Origin: Saccoglossus kowalevskii
Taxonomy: Eukaryota > Hemichordata > Enteropneusta > Harrimaniidae
DNA: 35,311 nucleotides
Assembly (NCBI RefSeq): GCF_000003605.2
Contig: NW_003135347.1
Span: 331,025-366,335, forward strand
Direction: 5' to 3'
Below, piece by piece: positions 1 to 13,189 of the stretch. Every line of letters starts with the position of its first letter. Position 1 is the stretch's first letter. A program made the position numbers and the translations under genes. The notes beneath the pieces are model-generated. The model had not been told where the DNA came from and searched no databases. It saw only the letters and a program-made list of their open reading frames with translations.

Positions 1-148
1 AATTATTCTCGAAATAGTTCCAATTGTGTTAATTATACATTTCGCGATGTGAAATCTTCGAATTCAAATTAGAACAAAAAAAAGACAAAATCGTAGAAAA
101 ATATAACAATTATTAGTCACATTATCTGTCCACAACCCCCTGGCAAAA

Positions 149-397
149 TTACATCGATTCATTACTAAATAAACGAAATGTAAATATATAAACAAATAAA
201 TAAATATATACATCACGGAAATTGCCCCGCCTGACTAGATTAAAATGACCGCTTTCCATATCAACTTGCTTTTCTATTGAATCATTGCTGGGAATATCGC
301 ATTGCAACTTTCTTTGGTATATATGGTGCATATATTCGACCTCAGGTGTGGGGGGTAATACTGGTGGATTGATCCTTGTCACGATCCACTTAAACAT
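149..397 (-). CDS. Weak candidate exon, unknown product
   Basis: An ATG at 395-397 (minus) opens 82 codons. The first ~65 residues have balanced, protein-like composition (Pro-rich start INPPVLPPTP, then mixed charged residues) before the frame runs into AT-rich sequence. A possible donor GTATAT follows the GAT codon near residue 66, so only that part would be coding. There is an in-frame TAA just upstream. No family is recognised and chance is a real alternative. Confidence 0.25.
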   Translation of the reverse strand: MFKWIVTRINPPVLPPTPEVEYMHHIYQRKLQCDIPSNDSIEKQVDMESGHFNLVRRGNFRDVYIYLFVYIFTFRLFSNESM

Positions 398-1580
398 TGC
401 AATGAATTATGTGAGTAAATATATGTAGGCCTAAAGTTATCAGACACATTTTAGAATAATTTTAACTAAGAGTATTAAATATATTGAATATTGAAAATTG
501 CACACGTAATTTATAACAATGAAAATTAACCATCTTGATTCAACGGGCGGCAAGGGTGTCTATCGTAGAGTCAAAATTGTGTATTCTACTCATGCGCAGC
601 TTGGCAACATATTCTCATACTTAGTTTTAAATATGTTTTGTTTATAGGTTAAACTTTGCTCGTAGCGTGGGATATTCACACTCTGGAAACAAAGATTACT
701 AAAAATAGCAACAAATGTAGTTCTTCTGCGTGTACAAGTTCTACATCATATACAACACTAATCTCCAATTCAAACGAAACAATGTTTAACACACGACTAT
801 TTTCGAGGTATGTTTGTTTTCTTTACAACTGAGTGTAGTATGCACTTCTACGAGAAAGCTGACACCCGTTCTGCAGATTAAAATACGTGAACGAGTTCAG
901 CTGTGGTGAATGCACTCACAAACCTGTAGTGGTCTGAGATGCACTCTTGGGAATATGAAACTGCACCTCTAGCGTTGTTTTGAAGGTGGAATTAAAAACC
1001 GGGCGATCAGATGCCATACCCGAAGACTTGAAAATACACTTGCACCCTGTTATGAATGTAAACGCATTTTCAAAAGAAAATTCACCCAGGAAAAGTTATA
1101 GCAAGGCTCGTTACAACAGGTGGTTATGTTACAACCACACAGAGAGTTTACACTGGTACGACCTTGGACAATGTACCTTGTGATATTTTTGTTGCAGGTT
1201 GATGTTGCGACAATGGACGAGTAGCAAAATCCAGGACAATACATCTTTGAACATAAAACAACTTTTACACAAAAGTCTTAACCCGATTGTTATTATTTTA
1301 AAAGGGTACTTTATTTCATAGTTGTACGACAGTACCCTATATTATGTTCCGGTGCGTATAACAACGATTTCTTTACCGTCACACAATAAATTTAATTTAA
1401 GGTGCGACCTAAGAATACAAAAAAGGTTGAACTGAGAATCGGAGATGGGCCTTCATAAAACATATAATGGCCGTTTCTATTTTTTAGTGATTCGAGTTAA
1501 AAAATCGCTTCTCAACTTTAACGTATGTTGGTTACAGGGCTTATTTGGGGACTGGCCAGTTTTGGTCGCACGACCCTGAA

Positions 1581-1592
1581 CCCCCCCCCCCC
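1581..1592. repeat. Run of twelve C
   Basis: A homopolymer of 12 C in AT-rich sequence; a likely place for length errors in sequencing. Confidence 0.9.
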
Positions 1593-3342
1593 AAGTCGAA
1601 AAATATGATTTGATTATTTTCAGACTCTGGTTTCAATTATTAGCAAATCTGCCGCTGATATCTCGTTGAGAGCCAGAGTAGGCCACGCGACTTCAGTTGT
1701 TTTTGCCCTTCAACGAGCGTTTCATTTTTTCCCCGTATTCGCGTCCACGTCTTCAATCAATCACCATGGTTACAAACGAGGACGGTAAAGAATAGAATGC
1801 TATTCAAGAGACAACAGCAAGTCTCGTCACGGTGGCTCTCGCTATTAATGGGTCTCGGTGGCCATTTGCAAATGAGATTTAACGTAGAGATGCAGGTTCG
1901 TGGGCACTTGGTAGTGATTTTTTTTTTGCCTTTTATTATGCAAACAGTCTTGGCTATAGACTGTTAAAATTTTGTAGAATTGTGAATAGTGGAACATACT
2001 CACAGGTACAAACATTCTCTCTTTTGAATGCTTAGCAAGATTTAGCAAGGCTGTACATAAATAATCAAAAAGAAACATGGTGAAAACAAGTAATGACGGG
2101 ATCTCCATATTATGCACTATATATTTAACTTTTAACAAAACGAAAAGACATTTAAATTTGGAACTGTTACAGCCATTCTAATTATGAGCATTAGCAAACG
2201 TCTTACTTAGTGAATGGTTATGCTAATTAGCAATTATCTCAGCTTCTTTTTAGTGCATATCCCAGAAATTTAAAAAAAAAGCTCCTAGACGCTTTGATCT
2301 TTTGTTTTGAAATTTTCACAAATGATTGACAGTGTGTTTATCTTCAAAACGCCGTAAGGGCATTGTTTTTGGTTGAACAGTGTTACAACAATCGTACAGA
2401 CAACGAGCCTGGGTGATGCATAAACTTGAAGTAGTGAAATTTGAGCTGCTGCCCTGCAAAATTGACAACTGGTAGACAGTTTTCAAGACGGCACTTTCTT
2501 CATAGTAAACAGATGTACCCATAAACAAATTTTGACAGGAAACAGAAGTATGGTTTAGGAGCTAATTTTTTTTAAAATCACTTTTGACCAAAAAAGCACA
2601 TTTTTGTGCATATTTTAAACTACAGTGTCCCAAAAAAAATACTAACAAAATTTTAAAATTCATACAATAAGCTTTTCGAAAATATATAGTTTTGTGGACA
2701 AGGGAGGTCATCTTGGTTTCCTAATTAACTAATTAAAATACCTGTCAGGTAAACTGCATCTCTATCATAATTGTTGATATATGTCCCACTGTACTGTCGA
2801 TCACGCATGTTTTCCCTGGAGCAGTTGGTTATCCTAAATACCATCAATCGCGATGACCTTTCTGCCTCTACACAGTGCAAAGGATCATTGTATTGGCATT
2901 TTATGTCAATATTTATAATCCCAATTTTCTGTACATACAGACACAATGGTCTCACCTTTGCACCTTGCCATGACAGAAGAAATAACTCATCGACATTTAT
3001 TAGAAAACAAACTCTTCTGATTATCGCCGAAGTAGTGGCTTGATATGAAATAAGTGTCAATAAATAACAATACATATCACTTATGTATTGCAATATTTCA
3101 AGTAAATAATTAGTGTATTTATCAAGTTCAAGTAGGGGCGATGCCTGAGAGCAGCGCTACCATGGAAACGTCGGCGACGAACCTGGTCGACAGTCACGAG
3201 TGAAGTGGAGGGCCGAGAGGTTATCAACCATCAGTTGTTTATATGTTATGATTTGGACAGGTGGTATTGATTCGAGCACGGTCGTTATTCAAAGGGTTGA
3301 AGATATAGTGGTTATTACACGACACCTGGGCCACTCGAGAAA

Positions 3343-3400
3343 TATATAACACAATTTCAAATTCCTACATACCATTTTAGCGATTTTAGCTCAATGTTTT
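3343..3400 (-). mobile_element. Possible fragment of the second MITE type
   Basis: A short stretch with 'ccattttagc', then 'ttttagctcaatg', resembles the left part of the intron 1 copy (ccattttagcaaattttactcaatg). It is too short and diverged to be sure. Confidence 0.3.
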
Positions 3401-3828
3401 GATTCGCGGATCTGAATTTAACAATCTGTTCTTTAATCATCGAAAATAGAAAATAGAAGAACTTAGTCATTGCACTATATATTCTGTATTTTTTTATTCT
3501 GAAGAAATATAATTTATTTTAGTATTTAGGTTTGTATTCACAACTTCAAATTTTAATATCTATTTACCGCCGTCTAGTATTATCAGTTTTACGACGCTCT
3601 TTGAATTTGTTTCTTTATATATCGTTGTCGTTTTCTCGACATTACCTGCTTTATTAGTTTGTCGGCGTGTTGCCAACTTATCAATGCAGATGCAGACCAC
3701 ATAACATTACAGTGCTTAACAACGACCGAAAAGTTCAGCCAGCAAATGAGAGGCAATGATGGACTTATTGGAAGACACTTGTCCCCTTTGTAACGGAACT
3801 TTATGATCGGGTCTTGTTGTAGTCAACC

Positions 3829-3869
3829 ATTTTAGGGATTTGGTGCCATGGTTACCGAATCCCTAAAAT
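3829..3869. repeat. 41-base palindrome
   Basis: Arms 3829-3844 and 3854-3869 are inverted repeats matching at 15 of 16 positions, around the 9-base centre GCCATGGTT. In a plus-strand RNA the one mismatch would be a U-G wobble, giving a continuous 16-pair stem. It lies within the putative intron after the 4008-4706 exon. Confidence 0.75.
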
Positions 3870-4007
3870 CCCTAATACTGTTAATCAATATTATACACTG
3901 GCTCCAATGCATATTGAAATATTAACTATAACTCGGCTCAGTCTCACTGCTGCTAATATATTCATATTTACCTTGATAAAAAACAGTAATTTGTAAGTAA
4001 ATCTTAC

Positions 4008-4706
4008 CAGGACATAGGCTCTAAGTGGTTCGTCCAGCTCATCTAATAACTGCGCCCCTTTCTCTGTTCTCGGGGTAACCATCTCGCTTATTTCGTCCAA
4101 ACGACGCTGGATGGTTGTCATGGCATCGTCATCTGGAGGTTTAATACAAAGAGAACGTTTTCTTATAGTTAATTTTCGTTCCAACTCGTCGTCGGTCTCG
4201 GATAATATTCTCTGGATATGAAAAGGTTTAGTGTATTTGGGCTTTGGTTGATCGGCGCTAAAGACGCTTTCCTCTTCGTGGGCCGGTTCTGTTACAACTA
4301 TTACGGGCCCGTTTTCGTCATCACATTCATTTGAGTTAAGGTGATCTTCGTTCGAGTTGCAGTCAGTTGCGTTCTCGTCGATATTATCAACAGTTTCAAA
4401 GGATATATTCGATTCCGGTCGTTCATTTGAAGGGCTGGGACTTGACTTCGTATCGGCTTCAAGTTGGGTTTCGATCACAGATACTGGCGACTGACTCCTT
4501 TCCGTATGTACCGTTTCGGTGGGTCTCGCCACGCTATTTGTACTTCCCTCTCGTTCCACAGACCACTCAGCTGGTGTTATAGGTGTTGGCTGCCCGATGC
4601 CGCTGTCCTCGGTTGTGGGTCTTGCCTCCCCAACATCGGTCCAACCATTCACGTTGCAGCTTCCCAGGCTCGCCGGTTCGGCGGTATCGCCTGAGCTCTG
4701 CTGCAT
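4008..4706 (-). CDS. Exon of an unrecognised acidic, Ser/Thr-rich protein
   Basis: Open for 233 codons from an ATG at 4704-4706 (A at -3) to a good donor, CTG|GTAAGA, at 4007/4008 on the minus strand, phase 0. Residues 1 to about 160 are rich in Ser, Thr, Pro, Glu, Asp and Asn and look disordered. The last ~65 residues are charged and probably helical, with a basic patch ERKLTIRKRS and TTIQRRLDEISEMV. I do not recognise the family. The frame stays open upstream for 17 codons to a TAG that is also the AG of a plausible acceptor (ttcgcttag, exon then starting at 4757), so this may be an internal exon instead of the first one. Length, composition and splice site make coding likely. Later exons would lie below 4008, but I could not find a phase-compatible one. 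Confidence 0.6.
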
Positions 4707-4757
4707 TTTGTTTTGTACCCAGAACGTGTCCGAAGGCGGTATACCAGACAACTTGGC

Positions 4758-7652
4758 CTAAGCGAAGAGTGTTAGAATGCTTAACAACCGAATAACTTTA
4801 TCGACTCCGGTTCAGGCAACACTTAAAACATACACTAAAGAACACGAGTAAACCCTAACGAGCGGATTAAAACTCCATGCCCCGAAAGGCGGACTACGCG
4901 TTTCAATGGAGTGTGCTGTAAGCGAGCGTTGAACCATATGTGCCCTTGGTCCACGGTGACTAACACACCTTTATCCGCAGAGATCCTTTCATTCTGTATC
5001 TAGTAACCCGCGGGCATACCGCCTTCTCGTAGACGTTGTTATTCAATGAGCAAACACTTGTTAGCTTCTATACTTTTGGTACAAAAGCTAAAATACGTCT
5101 ACCAATTCGTGGTTTCCGCGCAGTGCTGTGTAAGGACTACGTGCACGTCAAGCCATGGATCTCTTCATGGCCCACTATGTAGTTTTATCATATCCTCAAC
5201 TGGTCGTTACCGGGAAGTGACCTTAAGGTCGGGACACTGTATATATGGCGGGTACCTGATAACCATGTAAGACATTGCATATCACGAAATGTACTTTATA
5301 TATACTACTACAAAGGTAATAGACAAAGGAATGTCATATTTCAGTTGAGGCGACTCAGTCGATTCCATAATATGTTATTTCCAAAAGTTGAATAGTTCGT
5401 CCAATTAAATTAAATACAGAGCACTAAAATGTGCCGGGTTTAAGCGCCGGGGCTTTATATATTGTGACATTTCAACGCAGAATAAATCGCGTTATCGATC
5501 GTGCCTCTCCCTAACTTCATACACAACACGGCCAATTAATCTTACAATGGGTCAAAGGTCGGCTTTCAAATTACCCAAAGTGCCAAATTGGGTCTCCATG
5601 CCAGATGCATAAAGTCAATTAATAAAAGACTCCATTCATTTGACGGGAAGCATGTAACAATACATGTTAAGCGTTGAACGGTTGTTCAGAATTGCCGGCT
5701 GATCGACAAGTGTCTCGAAATTACGATTTTTTTTTTAATACGTACATCTGGAAAACACGCATAGGAAGAAAGTTGACCTTTTGAGGACACGTGAATTTAT
5801 ATATGAGAGTCAAGGTTGGTCGGTGTCATAACATTGTCGGGAACTTTAATTGAGAATAACTAAAACGGGATGTGGCATTACGTCAGTGTCTCCCACCAGA
5901 CAGACTCCATAACAATGGATGTCGTAAAAGTTGTTTACGATTATTGTATGTTTGCGTCGTTGTCTAACAACAGCGTTTCACCGCATTCCGGCGACAACAG
6001 GTGGTTTGGAGAGCACTTACCACAGCGCCCTCAACACGCTCAATGATGTGCAAGTTGGAGCAATGTCCGAACGATCTAAGCACACGGACTATGTATTCAG
6101 ACTATAATATGTTACTATGGATACGGATGGAACTCTTTGGGATAATGGACATGGTCGCCGTCGAGTGCATTCTACAAGATGCTCGGACACCTCAAGGATG
6201 GAAGAAAGTTGATATGCAACCAATTGACAACACTCAGTATAGAAGGCCCAATCAAAGTTCAAATTTGCCGAAGTGTCATCTGTTTGAAACCTAACGCTAT
6301 GGATGATAAGAATCTATGTTAACATGAACGAGACTTGTTACCATTTGCCAGTGTCAGAGCTATAGCTAAACGATTCGAGTTTAAAAATAGATTCACGGGC
6401 ATAGTACAGATTGAGTGAGCACTGAATGGTATTTATTAATAAATAATGTTTTGGCAATGCTGCAGCCCTCAACTGGTCATAAATCCAACAACAAATAAAA
6501 ATGGGCGGGCAGTATACTTTCAATCGTCCGAATCGCATGGTTTCGTTGAAGCCAACCATGAACCAGTGTGTGTGCTAGGAAAGCTCATTTGGCTCTTGAC
6601 CTCAGTTAAACTGAATGATTTGATTGGGCGCGCTAAAAAAACTGGATCAACCAATAAGCGTTCTTGTAACAAGAACTCGTCTCATTTTAAAGTTAAACAA
6701 ACAGATTTTGTCGTCCTATATCATGTGATAGCTCAAATGATAAAAACACACGACTTCGCGTTCGATTACCCTACAGTAACGCGTCACAACACGTGACCGT
6801 GACTTCGTGTCCCTTTTACGGTGGAAACGCACCAGCACGCGCAGTTGTGTTTAATTTCGTCGACAGTGAATACAGGTTTATATTAGGAATGTTGCCAAGA
6901 TATAATGATAACACGACCGCCGAATAAATGAATCTTGATTTTCGAACAAAACTATATTCCGTACAATCAATAAACATGATTGCCCGACCAACGGGTAACA
7001 ACGCCCTCATACATTCGCCACGAACTTGAAGTATCTGGTCTGTTTCGCAACGACAGAGAATTACACCTATTTCCAAGTTGATGGGTGTTATATTTATTAA
7101 ATTTCATCAAAATGCGTTTTCATGTATTAAAACACGGCGGTCATTCTTGTACAAAAATACCAGTCGCGGATATGAGCCTTGCTCGTTTCCAAGGGCAACG
7201 GAAATCAAGTGCCATCAATAATTCAGGTAGACATTATATAAACACGGTCGTGTTTTATGAATACATCAATGTTTAAACTTGAAGAGAATCCCCGAACACA
7301 GGGTGCTTACGGTTCTAATATGGCCTACGAATCCCTGAAGGATAAAAAGATTCAGTTTTATGATGACATTTTGGGATTTGATGGAAGTAGTAAATTAGGT
7401 AAAGACTACAATTATACAATGTTGAGACCAGCAGTAGCAATCTTACGTCAAACAACGTGACGGTCTCCTTCCCTGTGATACTGTTACTATGTTTTCCCCG
7501 ACTCTTATATTTCATCTGGCTTCATTGCCGAGAATATTCTCGTTATTCCTTGATATAACTTAAAATATTCTCTGAATAAAAAAAAAAATGATACTTAATT
7601 AATTAATAATCCCAGTAATGAATAGACCTGTATGTACTAAATCAATGTGCAG
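4758..7652. other. No gene recognised
   Basis: CpG-rich non-repetitive sequence with open frames of up to about 116 codons that look like chance. If the 4008-4706 exon is the first exon, its promoter lies at the left end of this stretch. Confidence 0.5.
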
Positions 7653-7848
7653 GTTGTGACAGCCACTTCGCGTGCCGTCTCCAGGACAACCTGTGTATCT
7701 GAGTATAACTCACCCTCCTCGTCAAGAAGTCCCGGTAAAGACAGCATGGCACGGCGACTACGAAGACGTAGATCAAGGAATATTGTGTCGGCTGATCTGG
7801 ATATATCATTACAAACTCACTGGAATGTGAGCCATCGAACGCAACAGG
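7653..7848 (+). CDS. Weak candidate internal exon, Arg/Ser-rich
   Basis: A 196-base segment lies between an acceptor (gtgcag, with a TACTAA branch-like motif about 15 bases before it but no pyrimidine tract) and a donor G|GTTAGT. One frame is open throughout, giving 65 codons with a Ser/Pro stretch (SSSRSPGK), then ARRLRRRRSR and SADLDISLQTHW. The composition resembles a regulatory phosphosite region more than chance translation, but no family is recognised. The single short exon has no confirmed partner. Confidence 0.3.
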
Positions 7849-8852
7849 GTTAGTTAGTTAGCTAGAGCAGTACAAAGCAAACGTAACTCCGCTATCAATC
7901 AAACATTTACTGGAAGCTCATAACTATTGTATATCATCCGTAAATACGGACACGTGACGACACTGAGTCGTTAGGGAGAATTCATTTTTTCATTACACGG
8001 GTGGCTGGCAGATTGTATAGTCTGGGGCACCAATCACAGAGTGGTTCGACACTTTCCTTGATGGGGGACTGGAATAGACGACTCTATAATGTTAGTTTGC
8101 AAGCAGACAATGCCTGGCGAGCGAGCGCAACCGAGCAGTTTATTGACCCACAAAAAATAGAACTGACGTAAGCATGGAACGTCGAAGCGTTTGGATGAAA
8201 TTAGACAAAGATTTCAGATAACGTACTTGTGTTTGAAACACACGTGGATTCAAACCCAGGTACAATTTAACTACACTGACTATTTAGCCTATCAGCAGTC
8301 ATAGTCAAATCACGTGTCCCTATTAAGCAACTATTTTACAAATTACAACATCATTTTTATCTTTTAAATCCGTATTTTCTCTAACATTGTCAACTAGGAA
8401 AATATAATTAGTGGTTTAAAAGAGCAAATAATGTAGCGCCATCACCGACAGATAGACAGACAGACGTAGAAATGCGGTGATTTTGGTGGCGCTGTTCAGT
8501 GTCTTGAAAACTGAATATCAGCCAAGTCAAGAAGGAAACTTTTCGCATGATTCATTCATCAATATCATGAAATTGTTTTATAACCCAAAGACGTGTTTCT
8601 GAAGTTGTTGGTTGGAAGTTACTTGTTTTCATTATAGATTATATAGAGTCTATGTTTACACCCTCAGTAGAGTAGAAGACGCGCTTTGTCGTATTAAAGG
8701 GCGCCCTTTAACATAAAGTGAGTCCTCCATTTTGTCTCAATTTTGTTGGAACACGCTGCAGGCAGCCATCGTTGATGCACAGTGGCTATAATAATACAGT
8801 TGGTCCATGGAATATACCGGTATTTGTGCTTTCACTTGAGCGGCTACACTCG

Positions 8853-8977
8853 TTTCCAGTCTCTTGCCGCTGCTCTGATGTGACTCAGCCTCGGGTGCAT
8901 AACAATAAAAAAACAACATTGAGGGCAGTATAACATGAACGGCAGCTATCATACATGCGAATGACAGAGACTGGAAA
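8853..8977. repeat. 12-base inverted repeat
   Basis: TTTCCAGTCTCT (8853-8864) and AGAGACTGGAAA (8966-8977) are perfect inverted repeats 101 bases apart. They could be ends of a small element; no duplication of the target is clear. Confidence 0.4.
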
Positions 8978-9479
8978 TAGGAAACTATTGATCGGCATAA
9001 TCCCGGGGGCATAATACACGGAGAAGAGATTGTCGAGATGACACCTGTAGTGCGCCCGCCACAGCTCAATAATTGGAAAAGTGTGTACTTCAAGTAACAG
9101 CGAAGTGGAGTGCGTACATGCAGTGTTGTCTGCAGAGAAATCTCCCGGGGTTATCTGCTTTGGATTAAAACATTCCGTTTTTGTATCTCAACTGAAAATT
9201 CAACAGGAACAACCAATTTCACATTTTCTTGAAAACATTAGATTAAAGGGTGGTGATCGTCGTACCGCGTCCTGTTCGATACGAGTCTCATAGCGACGTA
9301 TACAACGCGTGTAAAATGCATTGCTTACTTGACACTAGTAACCAAACACGCGCTGTACGACGACCACGGCCCTTTAATGCACGATACTTGTGACATATTA
9401 TTGATATTGATAGCTACTTCGGCTGATCCGATCCGACTGAATAACACCGTAATCTGTAGCGGTCTAGATTCGCCCAACT

Positions 9480-9509
9480 CAACTCAATTCAAGTGAGTGA
9501 ATTCAGTTG
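9480..9509. repeat. Compact hairpin
   Basis: CAACTCAATTCA and TGAATTCAGTTG pair at 11 of 12 positions around a 6-base loop (9492-9497). AATCTG and CAGATT lie symmetrically outside. Confidence 0.5.
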
Positions 9510-9744
9510 ACAGATTCACTAATCCTTATAAGCGATGAAATATAGTTTTAACTACCCGTGTGCAATTTGGATGCACAAATTGTAAGCACACAGAACAGCA
9601 TGTCAGTCATCGACATGCACATCGTGCACTATTAGCTGCCAGTCAGGAGTGGTATGTCAACATTCTTATTTGGCGTGGATGGAAGGTACCGTAGAACGGC
9701 GTCGGAACGTCATGTTCAAAGGTTGTCGATATGCCTTCTTTTAT

Positions 9745-9850
9745 TTAAAGCGGGAGGGTCGTCACCTGCGTACGCGCGGGAATTGAGTCCTAAGCGACGA
9801 AAACAACACGCGCTAAGAACGCAAATGCTCATGGGTAGACGCTTATTTGT
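9745..9850 (+). repeat. Dispersed repeat, copy 1
   Basis: Matches 19166-19270 in the same orientation, with shared words GCGCGGGAATTGAG, AAGCGACGA and AGACGCTTATTTGT. No tRNA-like box or terminal repeat is evident, so the class is unknown. Confidence 0.75.
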
Positions 9851-11290
9851 AAACAATGAACGCTATGGCCATCTGACACATGCGCAGATAACGATTCCCA
9901 CCCTTTTAAAAGCGCGATTGACGGATATCGTCCTTTAGCTATATGTTCAAGAGATCCTCACGTTATATGTAATTATGCCAAATGTAAGTTTGTATTCTGC
10001 TGACTCATCGGTAAAAAAGAATACCATGGCACCCGTACCACTGTGCTTTGCCCGGCAACACACGTGTACACGAACGATAACTCACGGATCATGCATCTAC
10101 AACTTAATAACTTGTTGATGGAGTTCGGCGATTTGCTGATATGTATACGTTATGCATGGCTGAAATATTCACCAGTCTCCGTCGTTAATAAGCTATATTT
10201 GACTGCACACCAATGTCACATGTGAATGATTGATGACAGTTTTAATTAAATTTAAAATTGTTTTTAATCAAAGATAGCTTAATGTAGGCATTGCGTTCTG
10301 GCTGAAATTGTTCGTGCTCGTAAACCGATAATGCAAACACCTGCGTGAGGGATTTACGCATGCGCATGGCGGATTATAGCAACACAACAAGGTTTACATT
10401 AACACTGGGAGAATTTAGTAATATCACGGTACTTCACATAGTCTGCTTTCGTAATATGCACCTGCTCATGGAAAACAATCGTGGACAGTGAAAAAATGTT
10501 TTATTTTAAAATTTAAAAAAATCAGAATTCGTTTTCTACCACGAATTAATGACTGATGATTTACTCGAGTGAGAACAAGAAACGTCCATGCATTTGTTTC
10601 AGCGTGTTAAACTGAACCTTATGGAACTCTCAGAGAACATTTCAACAAGCCGATTCACAACACAAATGTCACTGACATCGGAATAAAAACCACTTCAAGT
10701 TAGTTTACTTTTCTCAATTTCCAATAACATTTATTGAAACACCATCACCAAAAACAATTTATTGTTAATACCTCATCGGACAACCCTGGAACATTATTTT
10801 GTTTTCTTGCACAATCGCCACATTCAATAATCGTATTCAGATAAGTGAATTTAATGAATGAGAATAATTTACAACATGTTTTATTTTAATATTTATTAAA
10901 TGAACGAGTTGTAAACAAAACTAGCCCGTCAAATTAACTAAATTTACTTCAAACTCGTCAAAAAAACAAAAAAATTATCTAACTATTATATTATTTCACC
11001 GTGTACAGTATGTCTAATGGTATAACCTTCACACACTTCCTGCATCCAGTACACGTGATTGAACACCTTGAGGACAGTGCCACACATTGCTGTTGTGTGT
11101 ACTCGGTGTAAACGACTGCGTTATATACAAAGAGATATCTCAATTACCGGGTGCCAATTGCTTTATTTAACGACTGCATACGACCGAATGTTATTATAAT
11201 CCACAGTGCCGTGGACGGATTTCAATTGTTATCGAGTACGCAAGGTCCGCAGATGCGTTGATCAAATATGTATTGCTAGATTGGTCGATT

Positions 11291-11330
11291 TATTCATTCA
11301 TTCATTCATTTATTGTTTGTTTGTTTTGTT
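11291..11330. repeat. Short (ATTC)n/(GTTT)n tract
   Basis: Four ATTC-type units followed by TTTG units. It is a simple repeat and nothing else is seen. Confidence 0.8.
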
Positions 11331-13158
11331 GACCATTGAAACCTGAGAACGTCAAATGTTAGATCGTCTCAACAATTCGATCACTTGTTTGTGTACCTTA
11401 TTGAATGTTGGGGCGGGTGGAGATTTGGGGGTGGGGTGGGGTGGTTACTGAACTTAAATGTCAATAATTATAAGCTGGGTTAGGTTACATACTAGTATAC
11501 AGATGCAATGTTTCAATAAGTTTAATCAAAGATGATCTACTGGTGACGTATACGTTGTTAAATTTTGGTATTCCAAACGTGAAATCACTGAATTACTGTG
11601 GCGAAACCACGTTTTGCGAATGACCGTGAGTGACTCGGTGCAAACACAGCGTCTATTGAATCGATCAGATGGTGTGCAGACGCTATATGTGCTTTGCATT
11701 CGATATGCTGACCTGCCAAATAATAGAGGTTATTGGTATTGTTTGTCATCGGAGTACACGGTGTTTAGTTAGACTCTAAACGTGCTTCAACCCCGTGAAC
11801 CACTGCCTATAGATAAGAGATGAATATATACACTCTTGGTATGGCCATGGACCTACTAGTGCCAGAGTCGTTAAACACACCTGTAGAGATCTCGGGTCCC
11901 GCCGTAATTGTTAAGGGGTAATCTTAATAATATATATCCCGTGATGGAATTTAAATAACGTAATTTAAAGAAAACAAATGCACGCGCTTGTAACAATAAT
12001 AAATTTGGTCTATTGCTTTCAAGGACGGAAGGTCAATTGTATGTTTCAGTCTGACACTGTTTGGATCCGAAATGAAATATATTTGACATTGGGAAAATAA
12101 ATCGTTAAAATTAACCTCCTGGACTTAGGCGGAACAGCCTAACAAAAACTTATTGATAATAAAATTTAAAGACCCCTTCAGGCACAGAACTGGTGGTGTT
12201 TACTTGTGATCCTGCGACCGTCAGCTTTAATAGGTGATTTTCCGTACAATTGCGAGATCTCGCGAGATGTATGAAAGACGCGCGTCGAACGTCTGCCGCA
12301 AAAGTCGAACGATTTGATTTTGAACTAGAATTTCTTTATTTCATAACTCACACCGACCGGCCGATCTTCGACAGAGGAATATTGCACATTATTAAGCATG
12401 GAAATGCCCCCTAAAATACTTCGCGTTTGTCGAATCCCACACAATGTTTGACACCACTACGACGCTATGACCTTTGTTTGTCCTGTTTTTACGTTCGATT
12501 TCACGCTCAACGCGTGATTCTCGCAGTAAACCGAAAATGGTATATTGATGACTGTGCAATATATACTACCGCTGTTATGAGCCTGTATAATCGCGTCAAT
12601 TAGTATTGCGCTGCGTTTCGTCCGACACCACGCATCCATCACGACATCACGAGTGGACAATGGTGGTAATAAAGGTCTCACCTCTGAGATTGAGTCTTGT
12701 TTGTTTAAGGCTAATCTTAATATCACAGTTTCTACAGACAGTGTATTATTATCTCCGAGGTGAAGCCACTCGTTGCTTTGCGGGCTTCCTTTGATATGGT
12801 TTTTATTCGGACACGCCCATACACATACGTATTCAGCGTATCCAACCACCAGCAGAGTCGTACATGTCACGTCCAAATTGTCTGCAACTGTAAATACTCG
12901 CCGCTACATCCAATTAGGGGGAATGGTGACAACAACGGGGAACTTTAATTGGGCAACTGTGTAATGCTCGTACTTATTTTTTTTTCTACATTAATGCCCA
13001 TCTGATCGAGAAATTGACCAACACAATAGATATACATGAATAAAAACGTACACATGTATAATTCCAGCGAAATCTAAACGCATTTATGACGAGTTTTAAC
13101 CGTTGTTGCGTTCAATGTTCACGTCGCGGTCATTCGAGACATTCCGATTCCGAAAGAG

Positions 13159-13189
13159 AAAAATAAAATAAAATAAAATAAAAAAAAAA
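13159..13189. repeat. Short (AAAAT)n tract
   Basis: Four to five AAAAT units ending in a run of nine A. Confidence 0.85.

Larger units (their letters stand above)
398..3828. other. No gene recognised
   Basis: Short open frames only, none with convincing composition and splice sites. It holds the C run, a possible MITE fragment and a weak X-box-like GCTACCATGGAAAC at 3156-3169. Confidence 0.5.
7849..9744. other. No gene recognised
   Basis: Only the 8853-8977 and 9480-9509 inverted repeats stand out. A 118-codon minus frame at 8737-9093 has no recognisable motif. Confidence 0.5.

Noticed and set aside
2725-3093. 122-codon minus-strand frame with a good GTGAGA donor, considered as the next exon of the 4008-4706 gene
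   Set aside because: Joined in the phase 0 required by the 4008 donor, the candidate acceptor leads to a stop within six codons.
6001-6294. 97-codon plus-strand frame after a 'caacag' acceptor-like site
   Set aside because: It starts with GTG, has no family resemblance and no clear donor, and is within the chance length range.
8244-8264. tRNA B-box-like word (ggattcaaaccc)
   Set aside because: The T-arm stem does not pair and no A box or acceptor stem is found upstream.
12457-12876. 139-codon minus-strand open frame
   Set aside because: No recognisable motif, ordinary chance-like composition and no supporting splice or start context.
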